From Myroides odoratimimus (lineage in GTDB: Bacteria; Bacteroidota; Bacteroidia; Flavobacteriales; Flavobacteriaceae): DNA of 64,000 nucleotides. The notes beneath the pieces are model-generated. The model ran no database searches. It saw only the letters and a program-made list of their open reading frames with translations, and had not been told where the DNA came from. Of the stretch, positions 39,353 through 47,775 are shown in pieces. The DNA is taken from assembly GCF_001485415.1 (NCBI RefSeq), contig NZ_BCMQ01000007.1, positions 124,001 to 188,000 of the forward strand. Reading direction: 5' to 3'. Both the position numbers and the translations under genes were made by a program. Within the stretch, counting starts at the first letter, position 1. The number at the start of each line of letters is the position of its first letter.

Positions 39353-40828
39353 ATGTTTTTGAGAGTTCAAGCAGATTGGTTTATCTATTTGGAGATAGTA
39401 TATTTTATTATAGCTATTGCTGTGGCTGTACGCATTATCTATGATACAGACTCTATCTCGAAGACATTAGCTTATCTGTTGTTAGTTTTCTTTGTGCCTA
39501 TCTTTGGTATTTTATTTTATTTTTCTTTTGGGATCAATTATCGACGAAGAAAGATGTATTCTAAGAAGCTTAAGGTAAATGATGAGTATAGCACTAAATT
39601 AACAAAACGTCTAAATGACATTCACCTAGATCAGAGACAACAAGGAAACCCTATTGTACAAAGGAATCGTTCTTTCATTAAGATGTTGTCTAGTGCGACT
39701 ATGGGAGAAGGTCCATTATTAGTGGATAATAAAGCCGAAATATTAGAGAATGGAGAAGAGTTCTTTCCAAGACTAATAGAAGACTTAAAAGCAGCTAAAA
39801 GTACGATTCATATCGAGTATTATATTTATGAGAATAATGATATCGGTAAGGAGATAGAAAGTATCCTGATCAATAAAGTAAAGGAGGGGGTTAAGGTACG
39901 TTTTATCTATGATGACTTTGGGTGTAAAAGCATTCGAAAGAATATTGTCCGCAATCTTCGTGCGAATGGAGTCGAAGCCTATCCCTTTAATAAGATTATT
40001 CTATTAGCTTTTGCTAACCGTATGAATTATCGAAATCACCGCAAAATAGTGGTGATAGATGGAACGATAGCTTATACAGGGGGGATAAATATCTCTGATC
40101 GCTACGATAACCGTAAGAAAGATTCTAATCAGTATTTTTGGAGGGATACGCATATTAGAATAAAAGGTTCGGGAGCTTATGGGTTACAATATATCTTTTT
40201 GGCAGATTGGAATTTCTGTAGTAAGCAAGACTTAGCCTTTGATGAGAAGTATTTTCCTATTCATGATAATGATGAGATAGGAGTGCCGTTACAGGTTATT
40301 TCGTCTGGACCTGACTCAGATGTACCTTCTATTCTATATAGTGTCTTAAAAGCGATACAAACTGCTGAAAAAGAGATCTGCATCACTACGCCATATTATA
40401 TACCTGACGAATCATTACAACTAGCTATCAAAATGGCTGCATTAAGTGGTAAGCGCGTTAGAATGATACTGCCTGGAATTACAGATTCTAATATCGTGAA
40501 ATGGGCTTCGGAGTCCTATTTTCAAGAGTTATTAGAGTTTGGTGTAGAGATTTATTTATATAAGAAAGGATTTATCCACGCGAAGACCTTTGTTACAGAT
40601 GCAGGAGTGAGTTCTATAGGTACATGTAATTTAGATCATCGTAGCTTTGACTTGAATTTCGAGGTGAATGTTGTGGTTTATGATGAAGCGTTTGCACGTA
40701 AAATGAAAAAAATGTTTGATAGAGATTGTAGAGATTCTATTAAACTAGAGTTACACAGGTGGAATAAGAGATCTTGGAAACAACGTCTTAAAAACAGTTT
40801 TATTCGTTTGTTCTCTCCTTTATTATAG
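39353..40828 (+). CDS. cls: Cardiolipin synthase (phospholipase D family)
   Basis: A 491-residue inner-membrane enzyme that joins two phosphatidylglycerols into cardiolipin. Two N-terminal spans (about 10-29 and 38-58) precede two PLD domains with HKD motifs: HRKIVVIDGTIAYTGGIN (about 231-248) and HAKTFVTDAGVSSIGTCNLDHRSFD (about 405-430). A basic C-terminal tail follows. Domain order and length match bacterial ClsA-type enzymes. Confidence 0.93.
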   Translation: MFLRVQADWFIYLEIVYFIIAIAVAVRIIYDTDSISKTLAYLLLVFFVPIFGILFYFSFGINYRRRKMYSKKLKVNDEYSTKLTKRLNDIHLDQRQQGNPIVQRNRSFIKMLSSATMGEGPLLVDNKAEILENGEEFFPRLIEDLKAAKSTIHIEYYIYENNDIGKEIESILINKVKEGVKVRFIYDDFGCKSIRKNIVRNLRANGVEAYPFNKIILLAFANRMNYRNHRKIVVIDGTIAYTGGINISDRYDNRKKDSNQYFWRDTHIRIKGSGAYGLQYIFLADWNFCSKQDLAFDEKYFPIHDNDEIGVPLQVISSGPDSDVPSILYSVLKAIQTAEKEICITTPYYIPDESLQLAIKMAALSGKRVRMILPGITDSNIVKWASESYFQELLEFGVEIYLYKKGFIHAKTFVTDAGVSSIGTCNLDHRSFDLNFEVNVVVYDEAFARKMKKMFDRDCRDSIKLELHRWNKRSWKQRLKNSFIRLFSPLL

Positions 40829-40889
40829 CATGTGTAGACATCAAATAAAGTGAGTAATGAAGGATAAGTAAACTTTAAATAAGGATACT

Positions 40890-41834
40890 ATGAATTTACA
40901 TTTGACATTTGATAAATATATAACACATCAACATCCCTTTGAGAATGATTATGAAGGGAAAGTAATCACCACATTAATAGAATCAAGAGGAAATAAGAAA
41001 GAGCATAAGCAGACTATTCTGTATATACACGGATTTTGTGATTACTTCTTTCAGATACACTTGATGGATTATTTTAATGAGCATGGAGTAAACTTCTATG
41101 CAATAGATTTGCGTAAGTATGGTCGTTCGTTATTGCCTCATCAGCATCCGAATTATTGTAAGTCGATGCGAGAGTACTTTCCTGATATTGATTATGGAAT
41201 AGAGTATATTCTAAAGGAAAATAGAGATACCCAACTATTTTTATTAGGGCATAGTACTGGGGGACTATTAGCAACGTATTATGCTATGTTTGGGTTGTTA
41301 AAAGAAAGGTTATCAGGACTAATATTAAATTCTCCTTTCTTTGATTTTAATGTACCTTTCTATGTAAAGCCTTTTATGGGGAGTGTTGCTAGGAGTAAAG
41401 TGAGTAAGGATATCTTTGCTAATGCAGAGCAGATGCCTGAGTTATATGGTAAGACATTGCATAAAGATCATGAAGGAGAATGGGAGTACAAGAAAGAGTG
41501 GAAACCAATAAATCCTTTTGCTGTATACTATAGTTGGATATTAGCAGTGCAACATACACAGGAGTTAATTCAGGAGGTAGTATTGCATGAAGACTTTCCT
41601 ATTCTACTAATGTATAGCGATAAGTCTGGAAGTACTTCAAAATGGACTGCTATTTCTATGACATCAGATATCGTCTTGAATGTAAAAGATATTGAGAAGA
41701 TAGGTAGTAAGATAGGACATCGTGTAGAGAAAGCTGTAATAGAGGATGGAATGCATGACTTATTTCTCTCGAAAAAAGAAGTTAGAAATAAAGCAATGTT
41801 TAGTGTATTACAGTTCTTAGAGAAGCACAGATAG
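40890..41834 (+). CDS. Alpha/beta hydrolase (monoacylglycerol lipase-like)
   Basis: A 314-residue soluble hydrolase. The nucleophile elbow GHSTGG gives Ser122 as the catalytic residue, the oxyanion-hole HGF is at 47-49 and a His in EDGMHDLFLS (about 293) completes the triad. The serine-hydrolase (Hydrolase_4) type lid region YSWILAVQHTQELIQ is present. There is no signal peptide. The natural ester or amide substrate is not evident. The gene stands alone after cls, with its own terminator. Confidence 0.85.
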   Translation: MNLHLTFDKYITHQHPFENDYEGKVITTLIESRGNKKEHKQTILYIHGFCDYFFQIHLMDYFNEHGVNFYAIDLRKYGRSLLPHQHPNYCKSMREYFPDIDYGIEYILKENRDTQLFLLGHSTGGLLATYYAMFGLLKERLSGLILNSPFFDFNVPFYVKPFMGSVARSKVSKDIFANAEQMPELYGKTLHKDHEGEWEYKKEWKPINPFAVYYSWILAVQHTQELIQEVVLHEDFPILLMYSDKSGSTSKWTAISMTSDIVLNVKDIEKIGSKIGHRVEKAVIEDGMHDLFLSKKEVRNKAMFSVLQFLEKHR

Positions 41835-41845
41835 ATATTAAAAGT

Positions 41846-41880
41846 AAAAAGCTGTTACCATTTAAGGTAACAGCTTTTTT
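41846..41880. terminator. Bidirectional terminator between the hydrolase and outer-membrane barrel genes
   Basis: Perfect 14-bp stem AAAAAGCTGTTACC (41846-41859) with complement (41866-41879), loop ATTTAA, with A and T flanks serving convergent genes. Confidence 0.88.
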
Positions 41881-41928
41881 AGCAATAATTGAAAAAAGTT
41901 GTTGTTGATTGGTTGGTAGGGGAGCTTT

Positions 41929-44328
41929 TTAGAATAATCCTCCAGCACCTCCACTTTCTTTTGTATTCGAATCTCTGTTCTTTCTTTGTAATGCACGTCC
42001 TTTTCCTCCTCCGAACATATAGTTTACTCCGATGTAAACTGATCTACTTTCCCATGTAAATTGTCCATTAGAAGCATAAGGGTACTGAGAACTGTATTTG
42101 AACTTCATAGTATTGAAGATATCATTGAATCTTGCACTGATACTTAATTTGTTTTCAAGTAAAGAGTATCTAGCTCCAGCATCTATTTTATACATCTCTT
42201 TAGAGTCCATTGTGATACCATCTACGGGACCTCTATAGAATCCGAATAAGTTAAATCTTAAGTTTTTAGTCGCTTTGAAGTTACTGTTTAAACGAGCATT
42301 GAATGCACTAGCAGTAATATCGCGTTCGATAAAATCCATTTGATTTGTCGTACTGTTTAACTGAGATACAAAACCAGTCTGTTTAATACTAGAGAAATCA
42401 ATACCAGGTTGCATATCCCACCATGGAGTTAATTTGATATTAGCAGAAAGTTCAAATCCATAAGCATCATTAGACTTATAGTTATCAAAAGTCATTAATA
42501 AAGCATTTGGGTTATCATTGTCTGGGTCATCGTAGATAACGTGGTTGATTTCTTTATTGATCTTTCTATAGTACACTCCAGCAGTCACACTACTTTTGTT
42601 ATTAAACATTCTTGTGTAATTTAATTCTACAGAGTTCGTAAACTGTGGTTTTAATTCAGGATTACCTACCATTGTCATTAATGGAGTAGAGAATTGTCTA
42701 ACAGGGTTAGTCTGAGAAATACTAGGTCTATCTACACGTCTACTATAACTTAAGTTGAACATATCATTATCTGTCATAGAATACCCTAAGTATACAGACG
42801 GATATAAGGTAACGTAATCATCTTTAAAAGTAGTTGTTCCTCCTAATTTAGATTCTACTTTATAGCTTTCTAATCTTGTTCCTACTTGGTAGTTAAACTT
42901 ACCATAAGTTTGACCAAAAGTTACATAAGCAGAGAAGATATCTTGGTTGTATTCATTGTTAATCTTTTTATTCTTCTCAGGAATCAAAGGATTATTAGAA
43001 TCAAAGTTGTTATCCGCTCTAGAGATTCTAGCTTCAGCTCCTACTTCTAGTTTAGTATGATCGTTTAAAGGATTCACATAATCAATGTTGATTGTTGTTA
43101 AATCACTTTTATCATTGTTTCTATCTTGATAAACTTGGTTAGGATTTTTACCTATAATCGTATTGTAATCTCCGTCATTCGTAGATTTGTTACGACTAAA
43201 GTTTCCTTCGATATCTAAAGTATGACCTTTTTTCTCAAATAGATGTTTATAAGCTAAGTTATACGCACTATATCTATTATCTCCATCATAAACAGTTTTT
43301 TGGAAGATATCTTCGAATAAGTTCTTAGGATATGTAGTCGCGTTATCCATATCTGTTGTTCTATCATTTGTACTTTGGTTAGTATAGAATGACAATGTAT
43401 TGTTATCGTTGATATAATAATCCATACCTACTTTATAGAAGTAGTTCTTGTTCTTATTATTCATACGAATCTCTGTAGGAGACATAATATCCGTACGTAG
43501 CATATCTCCGTCATTTTTATATTTTCCATACGAGTAGCTACCATTAGCGAAGAAGTTTAACTTACCTTGTCTATAGTTAGCATTGATAGAGTTAGTATTC
43601 TTAACAGTATGAGCAAATGTAACTCCTGTGTCTACAGAACCATTAAAGCCGTCCATTGTATTTTTGTGTAACACGATATTGATAATACCTGACATTCCTT
43701 CAGGATTATACTTAGCACTTGGGTTAGTGATTAACTCAATGCTCTTAATAGAAGTAGAAGGAATTTGTTTTAATACCTGTTCAGAAGACATATTAGTAGG
43801 ACGCCCATCGATAAGGATACGTACATTCTCATTTCCTCTTAGAGATATCTTACCATCTTTATCTACATTTACAGAAGGAATATTATTCATAATCTCACCA
43901 GCAGTAGCACCAGCAGTAGTTAAGTCTTTACCTACATTGATTACTTTTCTATCTATCTTTTGTTCTATTGTAGATGATTCAGCGATAATATTAACTCCTT
44001 CTAAAGTTGTCGCCTCAGGAGATAAGTTAATCGTACCGAAGTTATAAGTAGCCTCAGTTAACTCAAATTCTTTAGTATATGTTTGGTAACCGATAAACTG
44101 TACTTCTAAAGTATATTTTTTTTGAGGAACAGTTAATTCGAATTTTCCATTGTCATCAGACATAGCACCTGTTACAATAGTCTCTCCATCTTTAATAGAG
44201 ACAGTTGCATAAGGAACGGATTGATTAATTGATTTGTCAAAAATCGCTCCTGTGATTTTTCCTTTTTGTTGCGCATAAATAGAGCAAACCATGGTAAGGA
44301 AAAGGATAACACTTAATTTGAATTTCAT
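41929..44328 (-). CDS. Outer membrane beta-barrel family protein (TonB receptor-like)
   Basis: A 799-residue outer membrane protein with signal peptide (1-19), a CarboxypepD_reg-like domain (about 25-110), a plug domain (about 130-225, with GEIMNNIPSVNVDKDGKISLRGNENVRILIDG) and an OMP_b-brl_3 type barrel. The barrel's last strand (YIGVNYMFGG) is followed by a 25-residue basic/Gly-rich tail (KGRALQRKNRDSNTKES) that would lie in the periplasm. No TonB box is evident. Likely import or adhesion role; substrate unknown. Confidence 0.88.
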   Translation of the reverse strand: MKFKLSVILFLTMVCSIYAQQKGKITGAIFDKSINQSVPYATVSIKDGETIVTGAMSDDNGKFELTVPQKKYTLEVQFIGYQTYTKEFELTEATYNFGTINLSPEATTLEGVNIIAESSTIEQKIDRKVINVGKDLTTAGATAGEIMNNIPSVNVDKDGKISLRGNENVRILIDGRPTNMSSEQVLKQIPSTSIKSIELITNPSAKYNPEGMSGIINIVLHKNTMDGFNGSVDTGVTFAHTVKNTNSINANYRQGKLNFFANGSYSYGKYKNDGDMLRTDIMSPTEIRMNNKNKNYFYKVGMDYYINDNNTLSFYTNQSTNDRTTDMDNATTYPKNLFEDIFQKTVYDGDNRYSAYNLAYKHLFEKKGHTLDIEGNFSRNKSTNDGDYNTIIGKNPNQVYQDRNNDKSDLTTINIDYVNPLNDHTKLEVGAEARISRADNNFDSNNPLIPEKNKKINNEYNQDIFSAYVTFGQTYGKFNYQVGTRLESYKVESKLGGTTTFKDDYVTLYPSVYLGYSMTDNDMFNLSYSRRVDRPSISQTNPVRQFSTPLMTMVGNPELKPQFTNSVELNYTRMFNNKSSVTAGVYYRKINKEINHVIYDDPDNDNPNALLMTFDNYKSNDAYGFELSANIKLTPWWDMQPGIDFSSIKQTGFVSQLNSTTNQMDFIERDITASAFNARLNSNFKATKNLRFNLFGFYRGPVDGITMDSKEMYKIDAGARYSLLENKLSISARFNDIFNTMKFKYSSQYPYASNGQFTWESRSVYIGVNYMFGGGKGRALQRKNRDSNTKESGGAGGLF

Positions 44329-44499
44329 AATAGTTCTTTCGTTAAGTTTATTTCTAATAATTGATTAAGGTTTATATAATAGTCATACTTTTGAGTAAAT
44401 TGTTACAACAAAAAATGTTTGATTTTATATAAAATTTTTATTTTTATTTGTAATTTATTGATATTCAGTTTTTTATTTTGCTATTTAAAATTATTATAA

Positions 44500-45069
44500 A
44501 TGAGATATACAGTGTTTTGTGGTTCTAGTTCAGGTACTAAGGATATTTATTATGAACAAGCTTTTACATTAGGAGAACAATTAGCTAAACATCATATCGG
44601 GCTTGTATACGGAGGCGCTAAAGTGGGATTAATGGGAGCAGTAGCTGATGGTGTTCTTAAAGGAAATGGTGAAGTTATCGGTGTATTACCTAGTTTTTTG
44701 GCAGATGTAGAGTTAGGCCATAAGGGATTAACAGAGTTAATTATGGTTGAAACTATGCATGAACGCAAAGCTAAAATGGACGAATTATCTGATGGTGTAA
44801 TCACAATGCCTGGTGGATATGGTACCTTAGAAGAATTCTTTGAAATGCTAACATGGGCTCAATTAGGATTACACAAAAAGCCTGTAGCCTTATTAAACAT
44901 AGATGGATTCTATAATCCTCTATTAGAAATGATAGATACGATGGTAGTTATGGGGTTCTTAAAAGAGATTAATAAAGATATGATTGTGGTAGCTGATGAG
45001 GTAGAAGAGCTTTTAGAAAAGATGAAAGCTTATGAAGCGCCTAAAGAAGGTAAATGGATTCAAAAATAA
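44500..45069 (+). CDS. LOG family protein (nucleotide 5'-monophosphate phosphoribohydrolase)
   Basis: A 189-residue Rossmann-fold enzyme of the TIGR00730/LOG family. The signature PGGYGTLEE is at 104-112 and the MHERKAKM segment supplies the catalytic Arg/Lys (89-90), with GGAKVGLMG near residue 38. It cleaves the N-glycosidic bond of AMP-like nucleotides; plant homologues activate cytokinins. A Crp/Fnr regulator gene starts 5 bases downstream, so the two are co-transcribed. Confidence 0.93.
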   Translation: MRYTVFCGSSSGTKDIYYEQAFTLGEQLAKHHIGLVYGGAKVGLMGAVADGVLKGNGEVIGVLPSFLADVELGHKGLTELIMVETMHERKAKMDELSDGVITMPGGYGTLEEFFEMLTWAQLGLHKKPVALLNIDGFYNPLLEMIDTMVVMGFLKEINKDMIVVADEVEELLEKMKAYEAPKEGKWIQK

Positions 45070-45074
45070 ATAAT

Positions 45075-45653
45075 ATGAATAAAGCCTCATTAATAGATAA
45101 TTTTGAACGCAAAGGCGTTACATTAACACAACAAGAGAAGGAATTAATACTTTCTTCTTTTCAGACTGTTTATGTAAAGAAGAAAGACTATCTATTAACA
45201 GCAGGTGCTGTATGTGACTTCGAAGCCTTTGTAGTACAAGGATGTTTTAAAGAATACTGTTTGGACGAAAAAGGAGAAGAACACATCATACATTTTTCTA
45301 TAGAAGATTGGTGGTTAGCAGATTTAGAAAGTTATAATTATGAACGACCATCTAAGATATTTATACAAGCATTAGAAGATAGTGAAGTATTACTCATAAA
45401 GAAAGAACGCAAAGAAGCGCTCTATGATGAAATACCTGTCTTAGAAAAGATCTATAGAAGAATGACTCAACAAGAGTGTATCGCTCTTCAGCGACGTATT
45501 GTAAATAAGTTGTCAATGGATGCTACTGCAGAGTATGAAGACTTTTGTAAGCGTTATCCGTCCTTGGTACAGCGTCTAACTAATATTCAGATAGCTTCTT
45601 ATCTAGGTATTTCCCAAGAGTTTTTGAGTAAAATACGCAGTAAGAAAAAATAA
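45075..45653 (+). CDS. Crp/Fnr-family transcription regulator
   Basis: A 192-residue regulator: a cyclic nucleotide-binding-like jelly roll (about 20-120) and a winged-helix DNA-binding domain at the C-terminus (LTNIQIASYLGISQEFLSKIRSKKK). The ATG at 45075, 5 bases after the LOG stop, is preferred to the ATG at 45054, which would overlap the LOG gene. No Cys cluster for an Fe-S cofactor is visible, so it is not FNR-like. Ligand and regulon unknown. Confidence 0.88.
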   Translation: MNKASLIDNFERKGVTLTQQEKELILSSFQTVYVKKKDYLLTAGAVCDFEAFVVQGCFKEYCLDEKGEEHIIHFSIEDWWLADLESYNYERPSKIFIQALEDSEVLLIKKERKEALYDEIPVLEKIYRRMTQQECIALQRRIVNKLSMDATAEYEDFCKRYPSLVQRLTNIQIASYLGISQEFLSKIRSKKK

Positions 45654-45658
45654 TAATT

Positions 45659-45674
45659 ATTGAACTAGTTCAAT
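45659..45674. promoter_or_regulatory. Perfect 16-bp palindrome, candidate operator
   Basis: ATTGAACTAGTTCAAT is a perfect palindrome with no loop. It lies just after the Crp/Fnr gene and overlaps the -33 region of a promoter-like TAATTTTG (45696-45703) in front of the lipoprotein gene. The position suggests an operator for that gene. Confidence 0.45.
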
Positions 45675-45721
45675 GTTTTTGATCTTAGAGCAATTTAATT
45701 TTGCTTTAAAATTATAGAATA

Positions 45722-46159
45722 ATGAACAACAAAATAATAATAGCTTCATTGGCAATAGCCTTGTCAGCAGGAGCATGTCAGTCAAAAACAGAGAAAGAAT
45801 CTACTCCATCAGAAATAGCAGAAAGTACTAGTGCTAGCCACACTAGTACCTTAATTGGGCATAAAGCAGAAATACAGTTCCCAGAGATGAAAGCTACTAT
45901 TGAGTATACGAGTACAGATACCTTACACTGGAGTACAGTAGGGGAGAATGGAGCAGTAAATGAAGGCGATGAGAAAATGAACTACAAAGCACTTGGCGAG
46001 GACTTACACTTTCTGAACTGGATAGAACAAGATGGCTTTACAGTTAGTCAAATCATCAATACGAAGACAGGAGAAGTAACTGCTTTTTGGTCTTATAACG
46101 GAGCTGATCACAAACGTGAAAGTCAGTTTGTAACAGGAACTTTTAGAGTAATTGATTAA
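45722..46159 (+). CDS. MoaF-like lipoprotein
   Basis: A 145-residue lipoprotein: lipobox SAGAC with Cys19, a Ser/Thr-rich linker, then a single small beta-barrel domain with the core AEIQFPEMKATIEYTSTDTLHW and DGFTVSQIINTKTGEVTAFW, resembling the lipocalin-like MoaF-related domain. I give this family from memory. It may bind a small hydrophobic ligand in the periplasm or outer membrane (inference). It follows the Crp/Fnr gene across a palindrome that may control it. Confidence 0.68.
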   Translation: MNNKIIIASLAIALSAGACQSKTEKESTPSEIAESTSASHTSTLIGHKAEIQFPEMKATIEYTSTDTLHWSTVGENGAVNEGDEKMNYKALGEDLHFLNWIEQDGFTVSQIINTKTGEVTAFWSYNGADHKRESQFVTGTFRVID

Positions 46160-46247
46160 AGAAATCAATTATTAACAGATGTTTTGGACATCAATGCCCT
46201 TTACGTAGTTCTATTTTTTGTATTTTAGAGCTTTCGAAAAGGAAAAT

Positions 46248-47000
46248 ATGATGGAAAAACAAAATAACAACATTGCAATCTTAGTGGATGGGGACAATGC
46301 TCAAGCTAAGTTGTTGGATAAGATTTTAGAAGAAGTTTCTAAATATGGGAAGGTGACTGTCCGTCGTATTTATGGAGATTGGACAACACCGCAAATGAAT
46401 AGCTGGAAGGAATTACTAAATGACTTGTCATTTTCGCCTATACAGAAGTTTAATTATACTAGTGGAAAGAACTCTACAGATAGTTCTCTAATCATAGATG
46501 CTATGGATATTCTGCATGCTAAGATGGTAGATGGATTCTGTATCGTATCTAGTGATAGTGACTATACTGGTTTAGCTAAGCGTATCAGAGAAGAAGGTAT
46601 CTTTGTGATGGGAGTAGGAGAGAAGAAGACTCCGAATGCTTTCGTTCAGTCATGTGAGATATTTACTTATTGTGAGACCTTAATGCCTAAAGCAACTACA
46701 GCAGTTAAAGAAGCGAATGGTAATGCTAAAAAGGTAGAGACCACAGATGATGACGATACTAAATCATTGACTAAAAAAGAGTATAGACTGATAGATAAAG
46801 CGTTCGATATGTCTGTAGATGAAGAGGTAGAAGCTTATATCGCTACAGTAGGAGGTAACCTTCGTAAGCTTAATCCAAGTTTTGATGCGAGAGACTATGG
46901 TTTTAGAAACTTGACAGAGCTTTTCAAACATCTAAAGACATACGATGTAATTAACAATAATGTTAAGGGGTTAAATCATCCCTTAGTAAAGAAAAAATAA
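46248..47000 (+). CDS. NYN-domain nuclease with C-terminal OST-HTH/LOTUS domain
   Basis: A 250-residue protein. The NYN (PIN-like) domain (about 8-160) keeps the acidic residues of a metal-dependent RNase: Asp14 and Asp16 (ILVDGDNAQ), Asp78/Asp84 and the SDSDY cluster (102-106). A Thr/Asp-rich linker is followed by an OST-HTH/LOTUS winged helix (about 178-245), a putative RNA-binding module. Use of the ATG at 46248 rather than the upstream TTG avoids a promoter-like stretch. It is predicted to bind and cut structured RNA. Confidence 0.88.
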   Translation: MMEKQNNNIAILVDGDNAQAKLLDKILEEVSKYGKVTVRRIYGDWTTPQMNSWKELLNDLSFSPIQKFNYTSGKNSTDSSLIIDAMDILHAKMVDGFCIVSSDSDYTGLAKRIREEGIFVMGVGEKKTPNAFVQSCEIFTYCETLMPKATTAVKEANGNAKKVETTDDDDTKSLTKKEYRLIDKAFDMSVDEEVEAYIATVGGNLRKLNPSFDARDYGFRNLTELFKHLKTYDVINNNVKGLNHPLVKKK

Positions 47001-47021
47001 CCTTCGGGTTATTTTTTTTGC
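46996..47021 (+). terminator. Terminator overlapping the NYN-LOTUS stop codon
   Basis: A 7-bp stem AATAACC (46996-47002) with GGTTATT (47007-47013) around a TTCG tetraloop, followed by T's. The stop TAA lies inside the left arm. Confidence 0.8.
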
Positions 47022-47064
47022 TCATAAACGAATGGTATGGTCTATAAACTTTAAATTGCAAATG

Positions 47065-47077
47065 GTCAAATATTGAC
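47065..47077. promoter_or_regulatory. Short inverted repeat upstream of the DUF1572 gene
   Basis: GTCAA-ATA-TTGAC (arms of five bases) lies about 37 bases before the ATG at 47114, in a place where an operator would fit. No factor is assigned. Confidence 0.35.
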
Positions 47078-47113
47078 TATAACAAAAAATACTAACTCAA
47101 TACAATTTATATT

Positions 47114-47677
47114 ATGACTATACAAGAATTAGAGGGTATTCGCAAGCAATTCGAGTACTATAGAATGATCGTAGATAAAACGGTTTTAGTTCTATCCCAA
47201 GATGAATTAAATCAAAAGGTCAATGTAGAGAGTAACTCTATAGCGATGTTAATGCGTCATATTACGGGTAATCTGCTTTCTCGTTTTACTAACTTTTTTA
47301 CTGAAGATGGAGAGAAGCCATGGAGAAACAGAGATGATGAGTTCACAGATGGGATTTATGACAGACATGAACTTATAACGAATTGGGACAAGGCATGGAA
47401 TGTTCTCTTCAGTACCATAGATAGTATTAATGAAGAGAACATTAATACAGTAGTAAAAATCAGAAACCAAGACCATACGGTAGCAGAAGCTTTATATCGA
47501 CAGTTAGCACATTACCCTTACCATATAGGGCAGATCGTATTTATCGGAAAGATGATACGCAATGAAGAGTGGAAGTCTTTAACCATTCCTAAAAATAAAT
47601 CAAAAGAATACAATCAAGATAAATTTGAAAATCCTAATTCAGAGACTCATTTTGTAGATGATTATCTAAAGAAGTAA
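47114..47677 (+). CDS. DUF1572/DinB-superfamily protein
   Basis: A 187-residue four-helix-bundle protein of the DinB-like superfamily, family DUF1572. The SIAMLMRHITGN segment (His49 zone) and the HYPYHIGQIVFIGKM segment supply the three His that usually bind one metal ion. Members include thiol S-transferases for bacillithiol or mycothiol and uncharacterised hydrolases. The specific reaction is not known. Confidence 0.75.
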   Translation: MTIQELEGIRKQFEYYRMIVDKTVLVLSQDELNQKVNVESNSIAMLMRHITGNLLSRFTNFFTEDGEKPWRNRDDEFTDGIYDRHELITNWDKAWNVLFSTIDSINEENINTVVKIRNQDHTVAEALYRQLAHYPYHIGQIVFIGKMIRNEEWKSLTIPKNKSKEYNQDKFENPNSETHFVDDYLKK

Positions 47678-47742
47678 GAGATAATTTTTTAGATTCCTAA
47701 TTTTGAATGAGAATTAGTAGAGTCGTTCAGTGCAATATTTTA

Positions 47743-47750
47743 TATATTTG
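47743..47750 (+). promoter_or_regulatory. -7 element of the dipeptidyl peptidase III promoter
   Basis: TATATTTG matches TAnnTTTG and lies 25 bases before the ATG chosen at 47776. It falls inside the longer open frame from 47707, which supports the later start. Confidence 0.5.
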
Positions 47751-47775
47751 TCAAAAGACGGTAAAAAACTACAAT

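Noticed and set aside
47707-47775. Longer N-terminus for the M49 peptidase
   Set aside because: It would place 23 mostly polar residues before a clear lipoprotein signal and overlap the promoter element at 47743-47750.
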